Assembly: GCA_903772945.1 (NCBI GenBank)
Contig: CAICTM010001899.1
Coordinates: forward strand, 1-21,008
Length of the DNA: 21,008 nucleotides
Direction of reading: 5' to 3'
Source of the DNA: Seminavis robusta
Lineage: Eukaryota > Bacillariophyta > Bacillariophyceae > Naviculales > Naviculaceae
Shown here piece after piece: positions 8,573 through 17,299 of this stretch. Each line of letters begins with the position of its first letter. The stretch's first letter is position 1. A model generated the notes under the pieces. That model saw only the letters and a list, made by a program, of their open reading frames with translations. It was not told the origin of the DNA and did not search any database. A program made the position numbers and the translations under genes.

Positions 8573-9493
8573 GGCTCTCGCAAATGATATGAAAAGTGAG
8601 GCTCAATCGGAAAAGGTGTAGTACCTTTCCTTGATTCTTTGATCGGGCAGTGATTTCCCAGGTTTGCTTAGTTGTGGAGGTGGAGAACTGATGATCAGCT
8701 CGTGGAGAGTGTGAGCGGGGAGAGGATGACGAGTGAGGAAGCTTCGGGAAAGTTCAGGGGACATTGTTCAACAAGTTCGGTGCTCGCTCCTAAATCCCTC
8801 CTCCTTCTCACGATTCAATATTTTTTCTCCAAATTTTCCAATTTTCCCCCATTTTTGAAGTTTCGGCCTTGTCTTGCTCTGGTGGGACCCTCGTGGTACT
8901 CTACCTGGGAGATACCGTACATGTATGTAGACTAGCCAGCTGATGATAATATGTAACATGGTACCATCCAAAACACTACAGTATGGCTTCTGGCTCCTCG
9001 CCTAAGATATTGTTTTCCAACCGGAGGATAAGTGCATAGTGATTCTTACCGCTACAACTCCTCCATATGGATCTGGCTTGGCGCCGTACCGTACGTAGTG
9101 GTACCACAGTTCCTCTCGAAGTTGCTTGCAACCCGAGAAGAAGCAGCTGCTCTTCTTCGCTGATAAAGTAAGTGTGGTTAAACATTCAGCCAGTTCAGTG
9201 TCGTCTTCCAAAACAAATCCGCCAAGCACTTATCTTGCCACTATTTTGATCATGCATGATCCGAGAACTGGATCTAGTACATGAAGCTAGTTGCTGGGTT
9301 GATTGTTTGTTGGTACTGGTACAAGCAAGGCAGGGCTATACTTGTAATAAATGTAATGCTCAGAGGCATCGCAGTGGGTTCAAAATAGTTTCTAGGTGAT
9401 TATCATCTTCATTGTATTCTAATTGATGGCTGTCTCGGCCCTACCCTACCCTAAAATGCTCTGGCTGGTTTGTCGTCCTCTTCTTCTCACTAG
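8573..9493. other. Intergenic, transporter upstream and PLA2-like 3' region
   Basis: I see no supported gene. Short minus-strand frames at 8976-9229 lack a proper ATG or domain content. There is an A/T-rich, pyrimidine-biased run at about 8818-8865 (plus strand). GTAC words include gataccgtacatgta near 8911 and gccgtaccgtacgtagtggt near 9085. A short palindrome centred on AGCAGCTGCT lies near 9145. The transporter promoter should lie just to the right of 8572. Confidence 0.5.
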
Positions 9494-10285
9494 CTAAAAC
9501 TCGTCCTTGGAACCATCCAAATCTTCCGTCTCGTCACTTTCCTCGTCCGCTGGTTGTTCATTGTCGTCCTTGGCGTCTCCTTTTGCCCTGGCTTCATCCA
9601 TCATTTTCTGGTAGGATGCCCTTTGTGGATCGTCCACCCTCTCGATACTTGCTGGGTACTTTTGGACTAATTTTTGGAGTAGCTTGGCCAATTTGGGAGC
9701 GGTATCTGCCTTTTTGATGAGCTCCTCAACCTTGTGAACGCTACCGGGGTTGTGCTTTTTGTAGAATTTTTCCAGAACGCTCTTTCGAGCCGCCACGTGC
9801 TTGTCCTTGTCTTTACTAATACACTCACAGGCAGCATTCTGAGCCCCTTCAAATTTTCCACAGCCAGCGAACTGCATGAGCATAATATTCAGTTTGGCGG
9901 ATTCGGAACAATCTTTTTCGTCGTATCCGGCACACTTGGCGTCGACACAGGTCTCGTAAGCCTTGTCGCACTGTACCTTGTTGGAGCCACAGATCTGGTA
10001 GCAGGCATGCCATTCGTCACAGCAGGCAGCGTAGGGCTTTTCAGGTCCATCACTCTGCGCCATGACGACCATGCCACCTCCCATGGCATCACAACCCGCA
10101 CTAGTTAAGCGCATGATGGAACCGCTGCCTCTCTTCTTGGGGACTGGGGCGTATCCTTTGCTGCAGCTGAACATTTGACAGGGTTTGCCTCCGCCATCCA
10201 TGCCAGGCATGCTATTCATGTCAATGCCATTTGCAACAGCGGAGAAGCTCAAGAGCAGAAGAAAGGCGCTCTTTACAACAAACAT
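9494..10285 (-). CDS. Secreted/ER phospholipase A2-like protein (group XII type), non-canonical active site
   Basis: A 263-residue protein starting at the ATG at 10285, chosen because it opens a textbook signal peptide (MFVVKSAFLLLLSFSAVANG). The open frame runs on upstream, but without a targeting-like sequence. The Cys-rich core at about 36-155 contains AACCDEWHACYQICG (residues 87-100), with Cys spacing as in group XII secreted PLA2s, followed by more paired Cys and an AACEC end. Family enzymes use CCxxHDxC, with His and Asp as the catalytic pair. Here those positions are Trp92 and His93, so hydrolysis by the usual mechanism is doubtful. Residues 160-263 form a charged helical and acidic extension ending in KDEF, possibly a KDEL-like ER retrieval signal. 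It may bind lipid rather than cleave it. It is divergent from a P450 462 bp away. Confidence 0.8.
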   Translation of the reverse strand: MFVVKSAFLLLLSFSAVANGIDMNSMPGMDGGGKPCQMFSCSKGYAPVPKKRGSGSIMRLTSAGCDAMGGGMVVMAQSDGPEKPYAACCDEWHACYQICGSNKVQCDKAYETCVDAKCAGYDEKDCSESAKLNIMLMQFAGCGKFEGAQNAACECISKDKDKHVAARKSVLEKFYKKHNPGSVHKVEELIKKADTAPKLAKLLQKLVQKYPASIERVDDPQRASYQKMMDEARAKGDAKDDNEQPADEESDETEDLDGSKDEF

Positions 10286-10747
10286 ATTGGATCGATAAAT
10301 TGTGGAGAAGATAAAGACAGCCGCTTTTATTAGTGGTTCAGGGTCAACCTCAATGTCATTGTTTGTGATCGAAACTCTGTGCTTTTCTTTCGCGCCTTCT
10401 TGGATGGCTCGAAAGGTTCCTTTGGCCTTTTCAAAAAAAGTATCTCGCAAAGGTTTTTACGGAGTGATTCAAAGCTCGCAAAGCTGTTCAGTACCTGTAC
10501 CACTTTCCCAGAACAGGATCTTTTTCATTCCCACCCATCTTTTGATGACGACCTTCCGTGGACGAACCCGGATACGGTTCCACAGAACAAGCGGTAGCTG
10601 ACGCCTTGTGAAAGATCGAAGTGCATCCATGCCTTCGTGCACAAGTATCCATTCCTCCTGGATAAGGGGTTAAAGGAGGGAAGTTATCCATTCCTCCTTC
10701 ACTGTTCTCCTCACAAACTACCTGTATTGTTTCTAGTGGCAATCACA
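10286..10747. promoter_or_regulatory. Shared divergent promoter region, PLA2-like / P450
   Basis: A 462-bp head-to-head intergenic stretch. A 13-bp direct repeat tatccattcctcc occurs at 10645-10657 and 10685-10697, upstream of the P450 ATG. GTACCTGTACCAC lies near 10491. No TATA-like element is assigned with confidence. Open frames continue into this region from both genes but lack protein-like features, so they are treated as untranslated. Confidence 0.5.
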
Positions 10748-12331
10748 ATGGAAGATTCCACCTTGGTAGCCCAAGTGGTGGTAGCTGTCTCACTCCTTTG
10801 GGTTTGCTCCAAATGGATTCGTCACTATCTCGAAACGAAGCGTCCATTTCCAGATGTCCCCATGCCAGACAAAAGCCACTGGCTGTTAGGACACCTCAAT
10901 TTGTTCATTGATGCAAACTTCCGCGCGTCAATGGGTTCGCTCAAAGCGCCCACCAATCAGTACGGGCAGGTGGGAACCTGGGCCTTTATTAGACCTACAC
11001 TCTTCGTCTTTGATATTAAAGATGCCAAGACTGTGTTGAACAAGGAATCCTACAGGTTCAGGCCAAAGCTCCTTAACAGGCATGTTGCAAGAGTTACCGG
11101 AGAGCGCGCTCTGCTGGCATTGAATGGGAAAGATTGGAGATTGCACCGTCTAGCCATCACCAAGACATTCAATCCTGACTTCCTTACAGACTGCCGCCAG
11201 GATATGCAAGATGTCACCCAGCAAATGGTGGAGAGTATTCAGAGGAAGGTGGCCAAAGAAAGTGCTGATAGCTCAGGGTTGGAACTTGACCTCGAACCCT
11301 TGATGAAATCAATCACACTTGGGATCTTCTGCAAAACCGCACTGAATGTGGACGGAATCGTCAGTGCAAATGACATGAACCCATCCCCAGTAGCCACTGC
11401 CTTTGAATATTGCATTGGGCAGTTGATGAAACGCCTGAAAAGTCCCTTTTGGCCTCAACACCAATTCTACTGGATCCCCACAGAACAGAATCGTCGACAG
11501 CTGCGGGAGCATCAAATGCTTCGTTCTCTTATTTCTGATCTCATCTCAGAGAAACGCAAAACTATTGAAGAAAATCAGGATGGTGCCACTGATAAGGATC
11601 TTCTGACACATCTCTTGAAGGCTCACAAAGATGTAAAAAGCATGGGTATCATTGAAGCAGGACAAGTCACAGATGATGGCCTGACTGATAGTGTCATGTC
11701 ACTCTTTCTTGCAGGTTATGACACAACATCAATCAATTTGGGAGCTGCCTTGTACCTACTGGCTCAACACCCTCAAGCTCAAGAGTACTGTGTCAGAGAA
11801 ATCCAGAGCACGAAGGATGGATTGATTAATCCAGATGCGTTGGTGTATTGTAAGGCTGTAATCTGGGAGGCGCTTCGGATGTACCCCCCTGCTGTAGTGA
11901 CAGCTCGCACCATGAGCAAGCCAATGGAACTCAGTGGAGGTCTTGTGGTCCCTGAGGGCGCTGATGTCGTTATTCCTATATATTCCTTTAATCATGATGA
12001 GGATGTCTTTGCTTGTCCCAACGAGTTCCGTCCTGATCGTTGGGTAGCGTTTGAAGCAGACAAGGAAGAACGTTGGGTGGAACGAAGTGCCTCCGATGAC
12101 ACTGGTGATATTCCAGCTGCCAACCGTTCCAATATGATGTCCTTTTCGGCTGGTGGCAGGAATTGTGTGGGTATGAAGTTTGCCACTCAAGAAGCTGTCC
12201 TAGTCCTTGCAAACTTATTGAATGGTCTTGAATTCAAGACTGTCCCTGGCTTTGAATTCAAGACATCCACAAAGGCATTTCTCCACAAGCCTGACAATGG
12301 TGTTCTTCTCAATGTTAGTGCTAGGGCCTGA
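10748..12331 (+). CDS. Cytochrome P450, ER-anchored
   Basis: A full-length 527-residue P450, intronless. I chose the ATG at 10748 because it begins with a single hydrophobic anchor (MEDSTLVAQVVVAVSLLWVC) followed by a basic stretch and a Pro-rich hinge, the standard ER-membrane arrangement. The frame is open for 37 more codons upstream. Motifs: a WRLHR C-helix, the I helix AGYDTT at 322-327, ExxR as EALRMYPP with E374 and R377, the meander FRPDRW, and the heme loop FSAGGRNCVGMKFA with Cys473. All expected catalytic elements are present, so it should be an active monooxygenase working with a P450 reductase. The general look is that of CYP4/CYP97/CYP3-like eukaryotic families, but the family number and substrate cannot be read here. 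A close paralogue, inverted, lies at the right edge. Divergent from the PLA2-like gene. Confidence 0.96.
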   Translation: MEDSTLVAQVVVAVSLLWVCSKWIRHYLETKRPFPDVPMPDKSHWLLGHLNLFIDANFRASMGSLKAPTNQYGQVGTWAFIRPTLFVFDIKDAKTVLNKESYRFRPKLLNRHVARVTGERALLALNGKDWRLHRLAITKTFNPDFLTDCRQDMQDVTQQMVESIQRKVAKESADSSGLELDLEPLMKSITLGIFCKTALNVDGIVSANDMNPSPVATAFEYCIGQLMKRLKSPFWPQHQFYWIPTEQNRRQLREHQMLRSLISDLISEKRKTIEENQDGATDKDLLTHLLKAHKDVKSMGIIEAGQVTDDGLTDSVMSLFLAGYDTTSINLGAALYLLAQHPQAQEYCVREIQSTKDGLINPDALVYCKAVIWEALRMYPPAVVTARTMSKPMELSGGLVVPEGADVVIPIYSFNHDEDVFACPNEFRPDRWVAFEADKEERWVERSASDDTGDIPAANRSNMMSFSAGGRNCVGMKFATQEAVLVLANLLNGLEFKTVPGFEFKTSTKAFLHKPDNGVLLNVSARA

Positions 12332-12603
12332 GAGTTTAGCAATGGCCGCGTTAGGTTGATGGTGTTTGGTTGGCAGAAAAAGACAAGTAAATCCGGAGTT
12401 ACATTCTATAACTATATTGAAGTCCGGAATCTCATACATTCAATGACATTATTCAGGCTGCCTCTATTTCCTTTTGCTGTTGCCGAGACTTCCTCAAACT
12501 GACTAGATAGCACTACCAGTATCTGATAAGCACTACCAGTGTCATTCATAAGCGTACAAATGAGCACAGAGATACAGTCATAAATTCGATACATAACATG
12601 CAT
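12332..12603. other. Convergent 3' intergenic region
   Basis: This 272-bp stretch separates the 3' ends of the P450 and the CaaX-ending gene. It contains a short direct repeat, agcactaccagt, twice at a 20-bp spacing (about 12509-12540). No gene is seen. Confidence 0.5.
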
Positions 12604-13938
12604 CTACAAAATGATACAGGAACTGTCGGCTGGTGCTGCTTCTTGATCAGGGGCGGGGGCCGCCAATGGTTGCCTGTTATGCATAGTTGACCCTTCTTGT
12701 GGATGGTTGAGGGTGGTCGTTGTTGGTGCATCGGTTGCTTGTTCTTCGTCTTTATCATTTAATTTTCCAATGGTTGTTGATTCGGCGACACTGCTGTCGA
12801 TTGGTTTTCTGGTGGGTGACGACGACGATATATCCATTTCATTATTGTTGTCAGCAGCAGCAGCAGAAACGCTGGGAGGCGTGTCAGTTGCTGCTTCTGT
12901 ATGTGATTGCTCTTGATCATGTTGTTGCTGTGGTTGTTGCTGCTGCTGAGACGTCTCGTTTGCTTGTTTCTTTTTGGATTGTGCCTCCGACTCTGGGGTT
13001 TCTGCGACGGGTTGTTCTCGATCGTCAATCGTTTCTTCGGCGGAATGGTCCGATTTATCATCTTCCTCTGCCGGTTTCTTTGTGTCATCCTCTCGAGGTA
13101 CTGATGATTGTGGAGTCGATTCTTGTTCCATCTTGTCCTCCAGTTGCTGTTGTTGCGTGGCTTCTCCTGGCAATAATTCGGGTGAGAGCGCCGCCCATAA
13201 CCGCAAGGCCCAGAATTCGTTATCGGTTAGTGGCATTTCTATTTTGCGTGCCGTTCGTCGTTTCTTTCGGGCGGGACCTTGGTGCGACTGGATGAGACCG
13301 GCCATGAGTGTTTCGGTATCACTGGCGCGTACAAAGGATCTCAGTTCATGGATGGATTGAAATTCTTGTCGTTCCTCTTGATTAATAATTCGGTAAATAA
13401 TGGTTTGTCGATTATTATTGGTCTTGTCCAGTTGAAATCCCAAGGAAAGTAGATAGAGTAACGCTTCATGGTCGGATGGAACGGGAACTTGTGGCCGTGT
13501 CTGATCGTTTCGCACGGGAGGAACGTGCGCAAATGCCACCCACATGAGAAAGGCTTCCAAATCATCTCCTTGAAGGGTGGCGTATGTATTGGGAGGAATA
13601 CCGCGCTGTACCAAGAAGGATCGAATGGCATCATCGTGATCGACATTGCGCATGCCGTCAAGTGCCGGATGACGATAACCACCGCCCCCATAGGAAAACC
13701 CCAATCGTTGCAGGATGCTCCAAATGCCCCATTCGAGATAGGACGGATAGGAAGCCTCTTGAAGGAATACGCGGTCCTGGTCCATTTCGAAACAGTCGCG
13801 AACGTCACACGGCATTGGCGACGCTACTTCTTCCAAGAGGGCATCGTCGTAGTCATGACACCGACGAGACGAAAAGGAAGCGGGCTCTTGCTTAGTATTC
13901 TTGGGCGAAGAAGCAGCACGGCGTTTGCGAGAGGACAT
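12604..13938 (-). CDS. Unrecognised nuclear-like protein with C-terminal CaaX box
   Basis: A 444-residue protein of unknown function. The start is strong: GCCACC precedes the ATG and an in-frame TAG lies a few codons upstream. The N-terminus is basic (SSRKRRAASSPKNTK), resembling a bipartite nuclear signal. Residues ~60-145 and ~165-225 look folded and share a pattern (WSILQRLGFSY... and LYLLSLGFQLD..., each followed by a helix after an acidic turn), perhaps two diverged copies of one module. A second basic cluster (ARKKRRTARK) lies at about 235. The last ~180 residues are disordered and rich in Gln, Glu, Ser and Pro, with a polyglutamine-like run. The chain ends CIIL, a CaaX motif whose final Leu predicts geranylgeranylation. 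It is divergent from the small membrane protein gene, sharing a 285-bp promoter region. Confidence 0.78.
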   Translation of the reverse strand: MSSRKRRAASSPKNTKQEPASFSSRRCHDYDDALLEEVASPMPCDVRDCFEMDQDRVFLQEASYPSYLEWGIWSILQRLGFSYGGGGYRHPALDGMRNVDHDDAIRSFLVQRGIPPNTYATLQGDDLEAFLMWVAFAHVPPVRNDQTRPQVPVPSDHEALLYLLSLGFQLDKTNNNRQTIIYRIINQEERQEFQSIHELRSFVRASDTETLMAGLIQSHQGPARKKRRTARKIEMPLTDNEFWALRLWAALSPELLPGEATQQQQLEDKMEQESTPQSSVPREDDTKKPAEEDDKSDHSAEETIDDREQPVAETPESEAQSKKKQANETSQQQQQPQQQHDQEQSHTEAATDTPPSVSAAAADNNNEMDISSSSPTRKPIDSSVAESTTIGKLNDKDEEQATDAPTTTTLNHPQEGSTMHNRQPLAAPAPDQEAAPADSSCIIL

Positions 13939-14223
13939 GGTGGCTCTAATCTAGCTAAGAACTAGAAGTTCGCAATGGTAGCTGAATTGAAGCAAGAAGG
14001 AGAATGGGCTGCTTGGAGCTCTGCTTGGTGTCATTAAGTATTACAATAGCAACAGGGATGAAGGAGGCGTCATTGTGTCATGCCAGTGCGGGGCAGTTGA
14101 GTTGAGGCGGGAGAAGAATTTCGAAGTTTTGGCGATCGTTTTGAGTCACTATCGCGAGTCACGATTCATGGCCTCCAAGGACGCCAAACGTCCAAGGCGA
14201 GCAACGACGAAACATTGATCTGC

Positions 14224-14673
14224 ATGGCAACACAATCCAACCACAAAAAGTGCTGCTCCATGATGTTGCTGTGTCGTTTCAGATCCACAATCTTTCTTAT
14301 CGCCTTGGCGCTGTTCAGTGCTCTCCCTGTGGCCCATGGCTGGATTCTTCCGAAATCTAACCCCAGAAAATGTCTGATCCAACCACAAAACTATCAAACG
14401 ACAGTTTTGTTGCATCAGACAGACCAGGATGATCTACAACCAGACGACAACAACAACAGTATCCCACAAAAAGAATTACGGATTGGACCCTTTGGAAGCC
14501 TGGAAATATTGGCTGTAGCTGTTAGTCTCTTCTTTGTGGCCTCGGTGGCAGTGTACGGAGATGCTCTCTTTGCCAAGCCAGCATCCAACATGCCCGTAGT
14601 GGTAGATGCCAATGAAGTGCTCCAAAGTGATTTTGTCCGCATTGAGTCCTCCGTGCCCTTTGCGGGGGAATAA
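14224..14673 (+). CDS. Small single-pass membrane protein, possibly plastid-targeted
   Basis: A 149-residue protein starting at the ATG at 14224. Residues 19-39 form a hydrophobic signal sequence ending VAHG|WILP. Trp just after the predicted cut is one of the bulky residues (Phe, Trp, Tyr, Leu) tolerated at that site in diatom bipartite plastid presequences. The following stretch (about 40-65) is basic and Ser/Thr/Gln-containing, like a transit peptide. A second hydrophobic segment (about 92-117) looks like a membrane span. The C-terminal 30 residues (VVVDANEVLQSDFVRIESS) are compact and probably conserved. I do not recognise the family. If the targeting is right it would be a plastid or thylakoid membrane protein. 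It converges on the acyl-activating enzyme gene. Confidence 0.7.
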   Translation: MATQSNHKKCCSMMLLCRFRSTIFLIALALFSALPVAHGWILPKSNPRKCLIQPQNYQTTVLLHQTDQDDLQPDDNNNSIPQKELRIGPFGSLEILAVAVSLFFVASVAVYGDALFAKPASNMPVVVDANEVLQSDFVRIESSVPFAGE

Positions 14674-15001
14674 GCAAGTGATGCTTGTTTCTTTTTTAAA
14701 CGTGCATTTATTTATTTGTAGTGGCGGTCTTTGTCCTTATCATTATTTGTATAGAAGGGTTGCATGGTTGCCGGATTGCATGGTTGCCTGGTTGCGTGCA
14801 TGGCTGGGATGGTCAGGCACGAGTTTGTCTCCTTCTCTCTTCGTTCTGTACAGATAACAGGGTTAGCGTGCTGTTGGTGGCGTGGCGTTGGTTGTTGTGT
14901 GCATGTTCAAGCTTATTCTCATCAAGCTGTGTAGCTGCCACTCCAGTGTTATGGATTGTGCTGTATCATCATGTAGTTTCATTTCTTTCTTACTTACTCA
15001 C
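14674..15001. other. Convergent 3' intergenic region with short repeats
   Basis: This 328-bp stretch between two gene ends is T-rich. It includes imperfect short tandem units of tgcatggttgcc/tggttgcgtgca at about 14760-14806. No gene is supported. Confidence 0.5.
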
Positions 15002-17299
15002 TCACTTTTGGAGGTACTCATCACGTAGCAAACGACGCATCACCTTGTTGGAAGCCGTGCGGGGAAGACTCTCTGCCACTACCACATCCGAAATTCCAAA
15101 CAAGGGATTCAATTTGGCCTTGATCATTTTTTGCATGGCCGCCCTCAAGGCTGCCTTGTCGTCAGCTCCACCGGCAGCAGAACTGAGCACGACATAAATG
15201 ACCAGCTTGCAAGGACCACCATGAGGTCCAGCCACACCAATGGCGGCTGTTTCCTTGATTTCAGCTACCAGATTGCAAACGCGTTCAATCTCGACGCTGC
15301 TGACTTTGATGCCACCAATATTCATGGTATCATCGCAGCGACCCAGGGCACGGAAATAGGGAGCCGTCTCTTCCTTGCTCTTGTTTGTATGCTGGGCATT
15401 GCGCACCATTTCGATTTCATCCCCGTGTCGTCGCAGAACTTCACCGTTGGGACCGGGTTGCATTCCCTTGTAGTAAGTATCCAAGTGATTGCGATTCAGC
15501 AAATGGGTGCTGTATCCAATGGTTGGAGGCACCAAGGCGACTTCGCCGCTGATGCTACCGACAGCGCCTGATTTGTATTCACTGCCATCCAAAGCTTTAC
15601 CTTCGGCATCCAACAAGTAAAGCTGCGATCCCAAAACTGGAGTGGAGAACATGGATGGAACATTGGGTTGCACCAGAGTTGACGACAGGTAGGATCCTCC
15701 AATTTCGGTTCCTCCACAGTATTCCACCACGGGAGCGTATCCAGGGACTCGGGACACGAGCCACAAATAATTCTCGGGATCACTGGCTTCTCCCGTGGAG
15801 CTGAACCGACGAACACAGCTCCAGTCGCAGTCCTTGGTAGCATCACGTGCTTGCCACGCCTTTACCAAGGAGGGAATCACACCCACCATGGAAATTTTGG
15901 CTTCTTCCACAAATTGGCAAAAGGCATCCGTCGAAGTAACGCCGTTGAAAATGCCCAGAGTGGCCCCATTCATGAGCTGAAAGAGCAACCAGGGTCCCAT
16001 CATCCAACCAATGTTGGTTGGCCAGGCCACGCGATCTCCTACCTGAATATCCTGATGGTAGTATCCATCCACGGCACATTTGATGGGTGTACTGTGGGAC
16101 CACACAATGGCTTTTGGTTCTCCCGTGGTTCCACTGGAAAACAAAATATTGCAAGCGTCCATGCTGTTGCGCTTGACACTGACAAACTCATCGCTAGCGT
16201 GAAAAATCATATCATGCCAACTGTGGTCCAATCCATCCCTCATGGTTTCGACGACCGAGGGGTGAAGTGCCACTGGGTTGCCTTGAGCATCTTTATCATC
16301 CCAGGTGCCACTCTCGTTGAAATCCAGGGTAGTGGCGTTGGTAGTGTTGTAGGGACCCGCATGCAGCATCCCCGGCAAAACCACAACTTTGAGGCGGTCG
16401 TTTCCCGCGTCTGACTTGGTTTCCTTGTCACTTTGGTCGGCTTGGACAATCTCATCCGCCTCCAGGACACGGTTGAAGAGAGGCAAGAACTTGGCTCCTC
16501 GGTAAATGACATCTTGTGTGAAAATGGCCTTGGCATTTCCAAGACGGCAACGGGTCGCAATTTCCGTGGCCGAAAAGGAATCTGCAATGGAAACCACGAC
16601 ACAGCCGGCCTTGACAATTCCCAAGTAAATGGCAATGGATTCGGGTGTCATGGGCATGCAAATGGCGACGGCATCACCCGGTGTCAACTGCAGGCGATCA
16701 TGGATGGCATGGGCAATTTGGTTGGAGAGTCTCTCCAGAACGGAAAATGTCATGGTTTGGATGGCCCGTGGGTCGGATTCCATGGCATAGACCAATGCTG
16801 CATCGGTGGGTTTTCGCTTGTGAAAGCACGAATCGCTAATGTTGAGTTTGCCACCAGGGAAATAGCTCACATGAGCCGGTCCTCCTTTGGTCAAGTCAAA
16901 GACACCAGTGGGTTTTTCTTCCCATTGGATATCCAGCTTCTCTACTGTTTGGTTCCAAAATTCTTCTCGTGTTTCCGTCTTGACAGACCATTCATAGAAC
17001 TCTTGGTAACTACTGAATCCTTTTTCTTCCATCATTTTATGAATATTGGTTTTGCTGATAGATTCAGGCGAAGGAACCCAAGAGGGCCTGACATCGGATA
17101 CTCCCGTATACGCCTGTTCATAGCAACATTGATGGACTTCCATAGCCATGGACGGCTTGAGCTTGTGTTGTAAAATGGACCAAACCTGCATAGGAGAGGC
17201 ACCTTCTCCCGCTTCGGCCTTGGCCTTTTCCAAAAGCTCCTTCACCAGACTTTGGTCTTCGGGCGCCATTGTTGGAGGTAATTCGTCAGCTTGGCACAT
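15002..17299 (-). CDS. AMP-forming acyl-activating enzyme (AAE17/18-like acyl-CoA synthetase)
   Basis: A 765-residue intronless adenylate-forming enzyme. It activates a carboxylic acid as acyl-AMP and transfers it to CoA. An acetyl-CoA-synthetase-type N-terminal region spans about 95-160 (YQEFYEWSVK...FWNQ, YFPGGKLNISD). The P-loop FSSGTTGEPK lies at 387-396, YCGGTEIGG at 527-535, the hinge GRCDDTMNIGGIKVSSVEIE from 653, and the catalytic Lys752 in TASNKVMRR. All core motifs are intact. The layout matches plant AAE17/AAE18-type enzymes better than plain acetyl-CoA synthetase, and some plant members are peroxisomal. Here the C-terminus is YLQK, not a canonical PTS1, and no N-terminal presequence is evident. 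The ATG at 17299 follows an in-frame TAA 13 codons upstream; a second ATG at residue 11 is possible. The substrate is unknown. Confidence 0.95.
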   Translation of the reverse strand: MCQADELPPTMAPEDQSLVKELLEKAKAEAGEGASPMQVWSILQHKLKPSMAMEVHQCCYEQAYTGVSDVRPSWVPSPESISKTNIHKMMEEKGFSSYQEFYEWSVKTETREEFWNQTVEKLDIQWEEKPTGVFDLTKGGPAHVSYFPGGKLNISDSCFHKRKPTDAALVYAMESDPRAIQTMTFSVLERLSNQIAHAIHDRLQLTPGDAVAICMPMTPESIAIYLGIVKAGCVVVSIADSFSATEIATRCRLGNAKAIFTQDVIYRGAKFLPLFNRVLEADEIVQADQSDKETKSDAGNDRLKVVVLPGMLHAGPYNTTNATTLDFNESGTWDDKDAQGNPVALHPSVVETMRDGLDHSWHDMIFHASDEFVSVKRNSMDACNILFSSGTTGEPKAIVWSHSTPIKCAVDGYYHQDIQVGDRVAWPTNIGWMMGPWLLFQLMNGATLGIFNGVTSTDAFCQFVEEAKISMVGVIPSLVKAWQARDATKDCDWSCVRRFSSTGEASDPENYLWLVSRVPGYAPVVEYCGGTEIGGSYLSSTLVQPNVPSMFSTPVLGSQLYLLDAEGKALDGSEYKSGAVGSISGEVALVPPTIGYSTHLLNRNHLDTYYKGMQPGPNGEVLRRHGDEIEMVRNAQHTNKSKEETAPYFRALGRCDDTMNIGGIKVSSVEIERVCNLVAEIKETAAIGVAGPHGGPCKLVIYVVLSSAAGGADDKAALRAAMQKMIKAKLNPLFGISDVVVAESLPRTASNKVMRRLLRDEYLQK

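Noticed and set aside
8976..9229. Two overlapping minus-strand frames of 69-75 codons
   Set aside because: The longer opens at GTG and neither shows a family feature; they lie in the 3' region of the PLA2-like gene.
16433..17173. 246-codon plus-strand frame inside the acyl-activating enzyme gene
   Set aside because: Antisense shadow; the minus-strand protein has every adenylation motif.
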